From the NCBI RefSeq assembly GCF_018882215.1, contig NZ_JACVOX010000002.1:62001-126000 (forward strand): 64,000 nucleotides of DNA. The letters run 5' to 3'. The DNA is from Polynucleobacter sp. AP-Kaivos-20-H2. Lineage in GTDB: Bacteria > Pseudomonadota > Gammaproteobacteria > Burkholderiales > Burkholderiaceae. Position numbers and translations under genes: made by a program. This document shows positions 48,343-59,380 of this stretch, piece after piece (the first letter of the stretch is position 1; every line of letters begins with the position of its first letter). The notes beneath the pieces were generated by a model. The model saw nothing but the letters and a program-made list of their open reading frames with translations. It ran no database searches and was not told the DNA's origin.

Positions 48343-50115
48343 ATGACAAAGCAGAGCAACAACACAAATCCCCGAGGATTTCGCACCTTAGCAGCACTAC
48401 TCCCTTTTTTAAAGCCATATAAAAAACAATTGGTATTGGCTACCTTTAGTCTAGTACTAGCTGCAAGCGCAACCTTAGCCGTCCCCTTCTCTTTTAGACA
48501 AATCATTGATTTGGGATTTAACGCCAATAGTGGCAACCAAATCAATACCACTTTTTTAACTCTGTTTATTGTTGCTGGCTTAGTGGCCTTAGGAACGTCT
48601 TTGCGTTTTTACATGGTGTCCTGGTTAGGCGAAAAAATCACGACTGATATTCGCTCAGCAGTCTATAGCCACGTCATCAAGCAGAGTCCAGAGTTCTTTG
48701 AGTCTACTCATAGCGGTGAAATACTCTCACGCCTGAATACGGATACGGTTCTAATCCAAACACTCATTGGAACCAGCGTCTCGATGGCCATCAGAAATCT
48801 TCTGTTGCTGGCTGGCGGCTTAGTAATGATGTTTATTACCAGCCCCAAATTATCGGTACTGATTTTCGCTACGCTATTACTCACGATCATTCCAACTGTC
48901 ATCATGGGTAGACGAGTAAGAAAGCTTTCTCGTAATTCACAAGATAAGATTGCGAATGCCTCCGCCTTGGCAAGTGAAAAATTAAATGCGATACCAACCA
49001 TTCAATCCTTCACCAATGAGAACATTGAAATTGGCCGTTTTAATCAATCCATTCATACCGCTCTTGATGCAGCCATCACTCGCACACGGGCAAGAGCCTT
49101 ACTGACATTTGTAGCCATTTTATTTGGCTTTACCAGCATTATTTTGGTACTTTGGCTTGGTGCATATGCGGTCATGGACAATCAAATAACCGCCGGAGAA
49201 TTGTCTCAATTTATTTTGTATGCCGTGATTGTTGCGGGAGCGATAGCAGGCATTTCTGAAGTGATCGGCGATACCCAAAGAGCCATTGGTGCAAGTGATC
49301 GTCTTCTAGAGCTCTTAAATGTGAAGTCCTCAGTCCAAGCTCTAGCTAATGTGAAATCAATCCCCCAAGTCAATGCAGCTGGTATTGAAGTGCAAATAGA
49401 GAATCTCAGCTTTCAATATCCATCGAATCCAAATAGTGTTTTAACTGATTTATCTCTAGAGATTAAACCCGGTCAAAGAATTGCTATTGTGGGACCTTCA
49501 GGCGCCGGGAAGACTACGCTCTTTCAACTACTGCAGCGCTTCTATGACCCCACTAGCGGAGAAATCCTGTTTAATGGCATCGATATTCGCAAGCTTGAAC
49601 TCGAAGCACTGAGAAAATTAATTGGCGTTGTTCCCCAGGATATTGTGATTTTTTCAGATAACGCCATGGAGAATATTCGTTTTGGCAGGATGGATGCGAC
49701 TGATGATGAAGTTCTAGCTGCAGCTCGCCTCGCCATAGCGGATGAATTTATCTCCAAACTGCCAGAGGGCTATCAAACGTTCTTAGGAGATCGAGGCATC
49801 CGCTTGTCTGGAGGACAAAAACAGCGCATTGCAATTGCACGGGTCTTGTTAAAGAATCCAGCCTTGTTGCTCTTGGATGAGGCCACCAGCGCCTTAGATG
49901 CCGAGTCGGAACTACTCGTACAGCGCGCCCTTGAGGCGGCGATGGATCATAGGACAACCATTGTGATTGCCCATAGACTGTCCACCGTAAAGCAAGCCGA
50001 CAAAATAATCGTGCTGGAAAATGGGCGAATTATTGAAACCGGTACACATGCTGATTTAATTCAACGAAGCGGACTTTATGCTCGCTTAGCTAAACTTCAA
50101 TTCACTGATCGATAA
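48343..50115 (+). CDS. ABC exporter, fused membrane and ATPase domains (MsbA/ABCB-like)
   Basis: 590 residues. Six membrane spans in residues about 20-320, then the ATPase: Walker A VGPSGAGKTTLFQLLQRFYD (about 384-403), Q-loop VVPQDIVIF, signature LSGGQKQRIAIARVLL (about 488-503), Walker B LLLLDEATSALDAES and the H-loop IVIAHRLST. A half-transporter that works as a homodimer. The substrate cannot be told; lipid-like compounds are usual for this group. Divergent from the SDR operon. A good AGGGA ribosome binding site precedes the ATG. Confidence 0.88.
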   Translation: MTKQSNNTNPRGFRTLAALLPFLKPYKKQLVLATFSLVLAASATLAVPFSFRQIIDLGFNANSGNQINTTFLTLFIVAGLVALGTSLRFYMVSWLGEKITTDIRSAVYSHVIKQSPEFFESTHSGEILSRLNTDTVLIQTLIGTSVSMAIRNLLLLAGGLVMMFITSPKLSVLIFATLLLTIIPTVIMGRRVRKLSRNSQDKIANASALASEKLNAIPTIQSFTNENIEIGRFNQSIHTALDAAITRTRARALLTFVAILFGFTSIILVLWLGAYAVMDNQITAGELSQFILYAVIVAGAIAGISEVIGDTQRAIGASDRLLELLNVKSSVQALANVKSIPQVNAAGIEVQIENLSFQYPSNPNSVLTDLSLEIKPGQRIAIVGPSGAGKTTLFQLLQRFYDPTSGEILFNGIDIRKLELEALRKLIGVVPQDIVIFSDNAMENIRFGRMDATDDEVLAAARLAIADEFISKLPEGYQTFLGDRGIRLSGGQKQRIAIARVLLKNPALLLLDEATSALDAESELLVQRALEAAMDHRTTIVIAHRLSTVKQADKIIVLENGRIIETGTHADLIQRSGLYARLAKLQFTDR

Positions 50116-50288
50116 CTCAGCGTCATCCCCTTGTAAGTTCAGGCGTCTTCGTGATTTATTCATTCACTAGGGTTTTTACCAATGATGATCAGAGTAAACC
50201 TTAGTTAACACAAAAAATATTGACAGTTAGGCTTATTGCTTTAAAAATCAAATAAATAGTAGCCAACTAGCAAAAGTTTATCTAATCA

Positions 50289-51236
50289 ATGCTCTCATCA
50301 GACACTAATCAATCTGCACAAATTTTTTTAGCACAGCCTAGGGGTTTTTGCGCGGGCGTTGAAAGAGCGATCACGATTGTTGAAGAAGCTTTAAAAAAAT
50401 ATGGCAGCCCAATTTATGTCAGACATGAGATTATTCACAATGCTTACGTTGTAAAATATTTTGAAGCAAAAGGCGTTATTTTTGTCAATGACGTATCAGA
50501 AGTGCCCGAGGGATCTATTCTGATCTTTAGCGCTCATGGTGTAGCTAGAGCAGTTAAAAATGATGCTCAATTTCGCAAACTTACCGTTTTTGATGCAACC
50601 TGCCCATTAGTTTCAAAGGTGCATGCTGAGGTCATTCGCTTACATGCGAGTGACTACCAAATCATTATGATCGGCCATCTTGGGCATCCAGAAGTTGAGG
50701 GGACGATGGGCCAAATTGATGCCCCAGTTCACCTCATAGAAAAAGTAGCTGATGTAGATACCTTGAGATTTAAAGAGAATGATTTGCTCGCCTATGTCAC
50801 CCAAACTACCCTGTCGGTAGACGAAACCTCGGAAATCACTGCTGCTCTATTAAAAAAATATCCCCACATCCATGCGCCTAAGAAACAAGATATTTGTTAC
50901 GCCACTCAAAATCGACAAGATGCTGTTAAGGCAATGCTGCCTTTAGTAGAGATCGTGATCGTTGTTGGAAGCCCGAATAGCTCAAACTCCAAAAGGCTTC
51001 AGGAATTATCTTTAAAGATGCAGGTTCCTGCGTTCTTAGTAGATGATCCACTGCAGATAGAGTCAGAGTGGTTTTCCGGAGTTAAAAATATTGGCATTAC
51101 TGCTGGTGCATCCGCTCCTGAAGAATTAACGGCGAAAGTTATCCAAGCCATTAAAACATTTTCAAAAGGTGTAGTGCTACCCATGAAAGGCATTGATGAA
51201 AACATCAACTTTTCTTTGCCTAAGGGTTTGATTTAG
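50289..51236 (+). CDS. ispH: 4-hydroxy-3-methylbut-2-enyl diphosphate reductase IspH
   Basis: 315 residues, last enzyme of the MEP isoprenoid pathway, with a 4Fe-4S cluster. Seen: PRGFCAGVERAITIVEEALK (first Cys, about 22), HEIIHNAYVV, FDATCPLVSKVHAEV (second Cys, about 104) and DICYATQNRQDAV (third Cys, about 199), and the TQNR active-site sequence. It is not in its usual lspA/fkpB setting, and may be an additional copy serving pigment synthesis; that needs the rest of the genome to confirm. Confidence 0.94.
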   Translation: MLSSDTNQSAQIFLAQPRGFCAGVERAITIVEEALKKYGSPIYVRHEIIHNAYVVKYFEAKGVIFVNDVSEVPEGSILIFSAHGVARAVKNDAQFRKLTVFDATCPLVSKVHAEVIRLHASDYQIIMIGHLGHPEVEGTMGQIDAPVHLIEKVADVDTLRFKENDLLAYVTQTTLSVDETSEITAALLKKYPHIHAPKKQDICYATQNRQDAVKAMLPLVEIVIVVGSPNSSNSKRLQELSLKMQVPAFLVDDPLQIESEWFSGVKNIGITAGASAPEELTAKVIQAIKTFSKGVVLPMKGIDENINFSLPKGLI

Positions 51237-51321
51237 TCGCTTGATTTTCTATCTAAGTCGAGTCAGTAGCGAGCAAGAACTAGAAAATGATTAGGGCATC
51301 AGAACTGTGCCCAACAGAAAA

Positions 51322-51483
51322 TTACTGACTCATTCTTTTGCAAAAAGAGCTGGAAATAGAAAGAATGAAATATAGCGCGAAACCAATAGCAAATATAAAA
51401 TACTCGCCAGTGTTGAAAAAATAGAGCAAGCCCACAATAGTTATCCCAAGGGAGAGAACACTAAGTATTGTTTTAGCAAACAT
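51322..51483 (-). CDS. Small two-span membrane protein ORF, unknown
   Basis: 53 residues read directly from the sequence: ATG 51483-51481, TAA 51324-51322, with TAGGAA 5 bases upstream. Two hydrophobic segments (about 5-22, ILSVLSLGITIVGLLYFF, and 27-45, GEYFIFAIGFALYFILSI) and a polar end KRMSQ. It lies in the 326-base interval between ispH and guaA, which holds nothing else recognised. No family recognised. Confidence 0.5.
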   Translation of the reverse strand: MFAKTILSVLSLGITIVGLLYFFNTGEYFIFAIGFALYFILSISSSFCKRMSQ

Positions 51484-51562
51484 AATAATTCCTAAAAGTT
51501 ATATTTTTAATATTCGACTATCTTAAGACAAAAAAGGGTTTCATGCACTCGTGCAAGAACCC

Positions 51563-53170
51563 CTACTCCCACTCGATTGTTGCGGGCGGTTTTCCACTGA
51601 TGTCATATACAACTCGATTGATACCGCGCACTTCATTAATGATGCGGTTTGAAACTTTGCCTAACAACTCATGTGGCAAGTGGGCCCAATGCGCTGTCAT
51701 AAAGTCTTGGGTTTGGACTGCTCTGAGGGCAACAACATATTCATAAGTTCTGCCATCGCCCATCACACCAACAGACTTCACCGGCAAGAAAACAGCAAAC
51801 GCTTGACTCGTAAGATCATACCAAGATTTTTGACTTGCTTCATCAATCGTATTGCGCAACTCTTCAATGAAAATGGCGTCAGCACGTTGCAGTAAGCTCG
51901 CAAACTCTGCTTTGACCTCGCCCAAAATACGCACGCCAAGGCCTGGTCCTGGGAATGGATGGCGATAGACCATCTCACGTGGCAAACCTAATGCAACACC
52001 AAGCTCACGCACTTCATCTTTAAATAATTCACGCAATGGCTCAAGTAACTTGAGATGCATATCCTCAGGCAGACCACCAACATTGTGATGACTTTTAATC
52101 GTGTGCGCGCCCTTCTTACCTTTACCAGCAGACTCAATGACGTCTGGATAAATAGTTCCTTGCGCAAGCCACTTGGCATTTTCGATCTTGCCAGACTCGG
52201 CCTGGAAAATCTCTATGAATTCTTTACCGATGATTTTGCGTTTAGCTTCTGGATCAGCAACCCCAGCCAACTCACCCATGAATTTCTCTTTAGCGTCAAC
52301 GCGGATCACTTTCACACCAAGATTGCGTGCAAACATCTCCATCACCATATCGCCTTCATTGAGACGAAGCAGGCCGTGATCCACAAATACGCAAGTCAAT
52401 TGATCGCCAATCGCGCGATGAATTAAGGCTGCTGCAACACTGGAGTCGACGCCGCCAGACAAGCCTAGAATGACTTCTTCATCGCCGACTTGCTTGCGAA
52501 TATTCTCAACTGCTTCTGCAATGTAGTCGCCCATTACCCAGTCAGGTTTGCATTGGCAAATCTCGTGTACAAAGCGCTCAATGATTGCAGTGCCTTGAAT
52601 GGTATGTGTGACTTCTGGATGAAACTGAAATGCATAGAAGCGACGCTCTTCATCCGCCATGCCAGCAATTGGGCAAGACTCAGTAGAGGCCATCAACTTA
52701 AACGCAGGTGGCATTGAGGTGACTGAGTCACCATGACTCATCCACACCTTCAAAATCCCATGACCTTCACTGGTGGAGAAGTCCTGAATGCCTTTAAGCA
52801 AATTGGTGTGGCCATGCGCACGAACTTCTGAGTAACCAAACTCACGCGCTTTACCCAAAGACTCTGCGGAAGCAACTGCGCCACCTAATTGGGTGGCCAT
52901 GGTTTGCATGCCGTAGCAAATCCCCAAAACAGGTACACCAAGCTCAAAAACAATTTGGGGTGCACGGGGACTGCCGTCTTCAGTTACCGAACTAGGGCCG
53001 CCGGAGAGAATGATGCCCTTACCGCCCTGCTCTTGAATGAATTTTCGAATGAATTCAGGGTCGTAATCGTAGGGATGGATCTCTGAATACACGCGTCCAT
53101 CACGTACACGCCGAGCAATGAGTTGAGTTACTTGTGAACCAAAGTCGAGAATCAGTATTTTGTCGTGCAC
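51563..53170 (-). CDS. guaA: GMP synthase (glutamine-hydrolysing) GuaA
   Basis: 535 residues. N-terminal class I glutaminase (nucleophile in LGICYGMQ, about 87-94; FQFHPEVTH about 181-189), central ATP pyrophosphatase loop [16 protein letters not shown] (about 237-252) and C-terminal dimerisation domain ending in PPATIEWE. It converts XMP to GMP. The start is GTG 53170 ([13 protein letters not shown]). Follows guaB by 35 bases as an operon. Confidence 0.97.
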   Translation of the reverse strand: MHDKILILDFGSQVTQLIARRVRDGRVYSEIHPYDYDPEFIRKFIQEQGGKGIILSGGPSSVTEDGSPRAPQIVFELGVPVLGICYGMQTMATQLGGAVASAESLGKAREFGYSEVRAHGHTNLLKGIQDFSTSEGHGILKVWMSHGDSVTSMPPAFKLMASTESCPIAGMADEERRFYAFQFHPEVTHTIQGTAIIERFVHEICQCKPDWVMGDYIAEAVENIRKQVGDEEVILGLSGGVDSSVAAALIHRAIGDQLTCVFVDHGLLRLNEGDMVMEMFARNLGVKVIRVDAKEKFMGELAGVADPEAKRKIIGKEFIEIFQAESGKIENAKWLAQGTIYPDVIESAGKGKKGAHTIKSHHNVGGLPEDMHLKLLEPLRELFKDEVRELGVALGLPREMVYRHPFPGPGLGVRILGEVKAEFASLLQRADAIFIEELRNTIDEASQKSWYDLTSQAFAVFLPVKSVGVMGDGRTYEYVVALRAVQTQDFMTAHWAHLPHELLGKVSNRIINEVRGINRVVYDISGKPPATIEWE

Positions 53171-53205
53171 GAAAAGATCAGCCTTTATTTCAGCTTTTTT
53201 TGTTG

Positions 53206-54678
<1,473 letters not shown>

Positions 54679-54695
54679 CTAGTCGCAAAAACAGA

Positions 54696-55046
54696 TTATA
54701 GCCTCCTAGCCTTTCTTTTAGCTGCGGCAGCCTGGAATTTGGCATCCTGGTTCTGATTAGCCTTCTTACGCCGAACCGTCTTAGGGTCGATTAATAGCGG
54801 GGAATAGAGCTCTAGGCGATCTCCAGCATAAATGGGACTATCCCAGTCCTTGCGCTTACCAAAGACCCCAAAGCAGCCTTTTCTGGCTAAAACAGGGTCG
54901 TCTGGACCAACTGCAATTCCAGCTCTCATGAGGGCTAGACCAATCGTAGGCAACTCGTTGTCCGTCAGAAAGAGCTTGAACGCCTTAAGCTCTGGCTCAC
55001 CCTGCCTGGCATCACAGAGAATGAGGTCAAGTGAGCGCTCAGCCAT
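54696..55046 (-). CDS. rnfH: RnfH family protein
   Basis: 116 residues of the beta-grasp (ubiquitin-like) RnfH family. Seen: GLALMRAGI, CFGVFGKRKDWDSPIYAGDRLELYSPLLIDPK and a basic tail. The start at ATG 55046 overlaps the ratA stop by 8 bases. RnfH is a small protein usually encoded next to ratA and smpB; its exact role is not settled. Confidence 0.9.
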   Translation of the reverse strand: MAERSLDLILCDARQGEPELKAFKLFLTDNELPTIGLALMRAGIAVGPDDPVLARKGCFGVFGKRKDWDSPIYAGDRLELYSPLLIDPKTVRRKKANQNQDAKFQAAAAKRKARRL

Positions 55047-55470
55047 AGAGGTCCTCGGCACGCTTTACAAAGCAGTCAACAAAGGTGCCGGCTATATGAC
55101 CAAATACTGGGCCAATAATCTTGTCCAAAATCACGCTCTTGAACTCCCAGTGCAGCTTGAACTCCACCTTACAAGCATCTTCCCGCAAGGGGATAAAGTT
55201 CCATTGCCCAGAAAAGTGCTTAAACGGGCCATCTACAAAGACCATGTCAATCGTTTCAGGGCGGTGATTCACATTCCGAGTATGAAAATACTGGGTAATG
55301 CCCTTGAAATGAATATTAATTTTGGCGTCGAGCACGGTCTCAGTCTGCTCAAAAATCTCTACACCGCCACACCAAGGCAAAAACTCAGGATAGCGGGCGA
55401 CATCCGTCACCAAGCCATACATACGGTCGGCTGATTGGCCAATTAAAACGGTCTTGTAGACGTCTGCCAT
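55039..55470 (-). CDS. ratA: RatA/Coq10-type START domain protein
   Basis: 143 residues of the polyketide cyclase/START fold. Seen: LVTDVARYPEFLPWCGGVEI (about 21-40), FKHFSGQWNFIPL and VFGHIAGTFVDCFVKRAED near the end. Related to Coq10, which binds ubiquinone; in E. coli RatA has been reported to affect ribosome association. Divergent from smpB, with 25 bases between them, which is the classical arrangement. Confidence 0.9.
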   Translation of the reverse strand: MADVYKTVLIGQSADRMYGLVTDVARYPEFLPWCGGVEIFEQTETVLDAKINIHFKGITQYFHTRNVNHRPETIDMVFVDGPFKHFSGQWNFIPLREDACKVEFKLHWEFKSVILDKIIGPVFGHIAGTFVDCFVKRAEDLYG

Positions 55471-55495
55471 AATCGTTCTTGAGAGCTAAATAAAT

Positions 55496-55948
55496 ATGAG
55501 TATCGTCGATAACAAAAAAGCCTTCTTTGATTATTTTATCGAGGAGCGCTTTGAGGCAGGGCTTGTGCTAGAAGGCTGGGAAGTGAAAGCCATCCGCGCA
55601 GGTCGCGTGCACGTCAAAGAAGCGTATGTTGTGATTCGCAAGGCGGAGCTATTTTTGATCGGCTGCCATATCACCCCCCTGCTCTCAGCCTCCACCCATA
55701 TCGTTCCAGACAGCACTCGTACTCGAAAACTCCTTCTGAATGCGATTGAAATTAAAAAACTCATCGGCAAAGTAGAGCAAAAGGGCTATACCCTGGTACC
55801 CCTAAACCTGCACTTCTCCAAAGGCAATGTGAAGTGTGAGATTGGTCTGGCTAGAGGTAAGAAGCAACATGACAAGCGTGCAGCCACTAAAGAACGTGAG
55901 TGGGAAGTCCAAAAAGGTCGTATCGCTAGAGGCGATCTAAACGCTTAA
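55496..55948 (+). CDS. smpB: SsrA-binding protein SmpB
   Basis: 150 residues, the tmRNA-binding partner in ribosome rescue. Seen: [59 protein letters not shown] and the basic tail [14 protein letters not shown]. Weak dyads (CCCCA/TGGGG at 55961-55977) follow. No tmRNA gene is seen nearby. Confidence 0.97.
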   Translation: MSIVDNKKAFFDYFIEERFEAGLVLEGWEVKAIRAGRVHVKEAYVVIRKAELFLIGCHITPLLSASTHIVPDSTRTRKLLLNAIEIKKLIGKVEQKGYTLVPLNLHFSKGNVKCEIGLARGKKQHDKRAATKEREWEVQKGRIARGDLNA

Positions 55949-56092
55949 TTTCTCGCTTAACCCCATAAAAACTGGGGTAGACTGCCCTTAGGGCGAATAT
56001 TTGAGCATTTATGCACTTTTATAGTGCAATTCAGCACCAAGCCGCTTCAAATCATTCATTCCAGCTTTTATATAGGCATTAGTTTGGTAACT

Positions 56093-57505
56093 ATGAAATT
56101 GCCTTTTGACGAAATGCTCGACGCCGCAGGCCAAGCGCGTCCCCACTACCAAATCTTTCACAATTGGCTTAAACAGCAAAGTGACACCCTCATGGGTCTC
56201 AAACGTGCTGAAGCAGACCTGATCTTTAGAAGAGTGGGCATTACCTTTGCCGTCTACGGAGATGATCTGGGGTCGGAAAGAACCATTCCTTTCGATCAAG
56301 TGCCACGCATCTTTACTGCCAAAGAATGGGAGCAACTTGAAGCGGGATTACGTCAACGAGTCAAAGCACTTAATCGCTTTATCTACGACGTGTATCACGA
56401 TGAGGACATTATTAAGGCGGGCATTGTTCCAGCCGAACAGATTTATAACAATGCGCAATATCGCCCTGAGATGCGCAACGTCAACATACCACGCGACATC
56501 TACGCACAAATTGCTGGCATCGATATTGTTCGCGCCGGTGAGGGTGAGTTCTACGTTTTAGAAGATAACTTGCGAGTTCCTTCCGGCGTGTCTTACATGG
56601 TTGAAGACCGTAAGATGATGATGCGACTCTTTCCTGATCTCTTCCAAAAATATCGCATTGCTCCTGTAGAGCACTACCCTGATCTTTTATTGGAATGTCT
56701 CAAGTCAGTTAAACCAGATGACGTTAAAAAACCAAACGTCGTTGTGTTGACTCCAGGCATGTATAACTCTGCTTACTTTGAACACAGCTACCTCGCGCAG
56801 CAGATGGGTGTTGAGTTAGTAGAAGGTAAAGACTTATTTGTGAAAAATGAACAAGTCTTTATGCGGACCACTCAAGGACCTGAGCGCGTTGATGTCATCT
56901 ATCGTCGTGTTGATGATGACTTTCTGGATCCATTGGCATTCCGCTCTGATTCCACTCTAGGCGTTGCGGGACTCTTATCAGCACACCGCGCTGGTAACGT
57001 GACACTGGCAAATGCGATTGGCACCGGTATTGCTGATGACAAATCCATCTATCCCTATGTACCCGAGATGATCGAGTTTTATCTTGGCGAGAAACCAATT
57101 CTTAATAACGTTCCTACTTTCCAGTGCCGCAAGGCAGATGACTTAGCTTATACCTTAGCCAATCTAGATAAGTTGGTAGTGAAATTGACTCATGGCGCCG
57201 GTGGATATGGCATGTTAGTTGGTCCGGCATCAACCAAAGCAGAGATTGAAGAATTTAGAACGCACCTTATTGCCAATCCAGACAAATATATTGCGCAACC
57301 TACCTTAGCGCTATCCACCTGCCCTACCTTTGTAGAGTCTGGTGTTGCACCAAGACATATCGACTTAAGGCCTTTTGTTCTCTCGGGCAAAACGATCAAG
57401 ATGGTTCCTGGCGGATTGACTAGGGTCGCACTCAAAGAAGGTTCTTTAGTAGTGAACTCCTCCCAAGGTGGCGGAACTAAAGATACTTGGGTATTGGAAG
57501 AGTGA
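56093..57505 (+). CDS. Circularly permuted type 2 ATP-grasp protein
   Basis: 470 residues from ATG 56093 (MKLPFDEML). The circularly permuted ATP-grasp family is predicted to make amide or peptide bonds. Seen: GITFAVYGDDLGSERTIPFD (about 47-66), IARPA-like region EFYVLEDNLRVPSGVSYMVE (about 158-177), KLTHGAGGYGMLVG (about 367-380) and HIDLRPFVLSG. First gene of a four-gene operon with alpha-E, transglutaminase and Anbu protease genes, a combination known from comparative genomics. A frame to 56024 is less likely. Confidence 0.9.
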   Translation: MKLPFDEMLDAAGQARPHYQIFHNWLKQQSDTLMGLKRAEADLIFRRVGITFAVYGDDLGSERTIPFDQVPRIFTAKEWEQLEAGLRQRVKALNRFIYDVYHDEDIIKAGIVPAEQIYNNAQYRPEMRNVNIPRDIYAQIAGIDIVRAGEGEFYVLEDNLRVPSGVSYMVEDRKMMMRLFPDLFQKYRIAPVEHYPDLLLECLKSVKPDDVKKPNVVVLTPGMYNSAYFEHSYLAQQMGVELVEGKDLFVKNEQVFMRTTQGPERVDVIYRRVDDDFLDPLAFRSDSTLGVAGLLSAHRAGNVTLANAIGTGIADDKSIYPYVPEMIEFYLGEKPILNNVPTFQCRKADDLAYTLANLDKLVVKLTHGAGGYGMLVGPASTKAEIEEFRTHLIANPDKYIAQPTLALSTCPTFVESGVAPRHIDLRPFVLSGKTIKMVPGGLTRVALKEGSLVVNSSQGGGTKDTWVLEE

Positions 57506-57531
57506 GAGATGAGTATGGGGAATAAGAAAAT

Positions 57532-58509
57532 ATGTTGAGTCGTACCGCTGATTGTCTTTATTGGATGGCCCGTTACACCGAGCGCGCAGAGAATACTGCC
57601 CGCATGCTCGATGTAAACCATCAAACCTCCCTACTGCCACAGCCTGCGGAGTTTTTAGAGCAGAGTTGGAAAAAACTACTCACAATTTCCAAGCTGGAAG
57701 AAGCCTTCCTCAGCAAATATGATGTGGTTAATCGTGAGAATGTTTTGGACTTCATGATTTATGAAACCAGCAATCCTTCGAGCATCGTTTCTTGCTTGTT
57801 TGCTGCGCGTGAGAATGCCCGCGTTATCCGCGGCAAGATTACTTCCGAAGTTTGGGAAACCCAAAACACCACTTGGCTTGAGCTACAGCGCATCCTAGAA
57901 GCAAGACATCAAGCCGATCCTAGTCGCCTTTTGGAGTGGGTGAAGCACCGTTGCCACCTCTTTAGGGGCGTCTTATACGGCACGATGCTGAAGAATGAGG
58001 CCTTTTACTTTATCAGCGTGGGAACCTTGCTAGAGCGCGCCGACAACACTGCACGTATTCTGGAAACTAAGTATGAGGACCCAGCAGCACTGCGGGTTCT
58101 TGGAGCTAAGAAATCCTCGGAAGATGGCACTGATGGTGAATTCTTTGACTTCTACCACTGGGCAGCTTTACTGCGCTCCGTTTCCGCATTTGAAATCTAT
58201 CGTCAAATTTATTCTGATCAAGTCACACCAAAACAAGTCGCACAACTACTCATCTTCAACAAGCAGATGCCTCGCTCCTTGGTATCCTGCATCAATGAAT
58301 TAATCCCCCTCATTTCTGAGGTCAAGAATCAGCAATCCAAAGAAATTGAACGCTTACTTGGAAAACTCAAGGCAAGCTTGGATTACTCTGATATTGATGA
58401 GGTATTTGAGCAAGGCCTGGAAGAATTTATTGAGGCTTTCTTAGAGCGCATTAACTACATAGCCGATGAGTTTAGCAATGCTTATCTCATTCCACTGGCT
58501 GTTGCCTAA
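57532..58509 (+). CDS. Alpha-E domain protein
   Basis: 325 residues, almost wholly helical. The start MLSRTADCLYWMARYTERAE is the signature of the alpha-E family, and AFYFISVGTLLERADNTARILE (about 162-183) repeats its pattern. Encoded with circularly permuted ATP-grasp proteins in many bacteria; biochemical role unknown. 26 bases after the ATP-grasp gene. Confidence 0.9.
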   Translation: MLSRTADCLYWMARYTERAENTARMLDVNHQTSLLPQPAEFLEQSWKKLLTISKLEEAFLSKYDVVNRENVLDFMIYETSNPSSIVSCLFAARENARVIRGKITSEVWETQNTTWLELQRILEARHQADPSRLLEWVKHRCHLFRGVLYGTMLKNEAFYFISVGTLLERADNTARILETKYEDPAALRVLGAKKSSEDGTDGEFFDFYHWAALLRSVSAFEIYRQIYSDQVTPKQVAQLLIFNKQMPRSLVSCINELIPLISEVKNQQSKEIERLLGKLKASLDYSDIDEVFEQGLEEFIEAFLERINYIADEFSNAYLIPLAVA

Positions 58510-58526
58510 GAAATCACAAAGACTAT

Positions 58527-59324
58527 ATGCATCTTAAAATTCGCCATCGCACAGAATATCGCTATGAAACACCCGTGCGTTATTCCATACAAGAGTTGCG
58601 CTTGACGCCTCCCGCTCTAGCTGGCCAACAAGTCGATAAATGGAGAATTAGTACGCCAATTAAAGCATCTAGCTCTATAGATACTTTTGGCAATCTTTGC
58701 AGTGTATTTGTACAGGAAACCCCTTACACCTCAATGATGATTGAGGCTGAAGGTGAAGTGCATACACAAGATGCATTTGAATTTGTTGATGATGCTAAAG
58801 CAGTTTCGCCCTACTATCTTTTGCAGCAAACGAATCTCACTGAATCTACAGATGAAATGTTGGAATATTTCTCCTACGGCATTCCAAAGAAAAATTCAGT
58901 TGATCAAGTGCTTAAGCTCGCTGAGGCAGTTCAAGGATTGATTGTGTACTCTCCTGGCCAAACGAACTTTGCTACGACTGCAGCTCAATCCTTTGCCATG
59001 AAATCTGGTGTTTGCCAAGATCATGCGCACATTATGTTGAGTCTATGCCGCGCCTCTGGAATTCCAGCGCGATATGTCAGTGGTTATTTCTTTGCAGAAG
59101 AGTCTCCAAATCTTGCTAGCCATGCTTGGATCGACTTTTGTAGCGATATCGATAAAGGCATCTGGACCAGTGTAGATATCACCCATGCCTGCTTAGTTGA
59201 CTCACGTCATATTCGCCTTGCCATTGGTAGAGATTATTATTCTGCTGCACCTGTTAAAGGGGTGCGCTCTGGCGGCGGAGGAGAAGAACTCAGCGCCAAC
59301 ATTTCGATTCAACAGTTGCCATAG
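58527..59324 (+). CDS. Transglutaminase-like cysteine peptidase family protein
   Basis: 265 residues. An N-terminal beta region (HLKIRHRTEYRYETPVRYSI) and a transglutaminase core with the catalytic triad: Cys in KSGVCQDHAHIMLSLCRASG (about 164-183), His in ASHAWIDF (about 202-209) and Asp in TSVDITHACL (about 218-227). It may cut or rearrange peptides made by the ATP-grasp partner. 17 bases after the alpha-E gene. Confidence 0.9.
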   Translation: MHLKIRHRTEYRYETPVRYSIQELRLTPPALAGQQVDKWRISTPIKASSSIDTFGNLCSVFVQETPYTSMMIEAEGEVHTQDAFEFVDDAKAVSPYYLLQQTNLTESTDEMLEYFSYGIPKKNSVDQVLKLAEAVQGLIVYSPGQTNFATTAAQSFAMKSGVCQDHAHIMLSLCRASGIPARYVSGYFFAEESPNLASHAWIDFCSDIDKGIWTSVDITHACLVDSRHIRLAIGRDYYSAAPVKGVRSGGGGEELSANISIQQLP

Positions 59325-59380
59325 CAACCCTCTGGGATATTTAAGAGATAATTCCAAGAAATAATGAAGAGGGTCTGTGT

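Noticed and set aside
50204..50250. Sigma-70 promoter for ispH (TTGACA near 50220)
   Set aside because: The -10 candidates (TAAAAA) are too poor to claim a promoter.
55949..56092. tmRNA (ssrA) gene next to smpB
   Set aside because: The gap is 144 bases, too short, and no tRNA-like ends or tag-coding frame were found.
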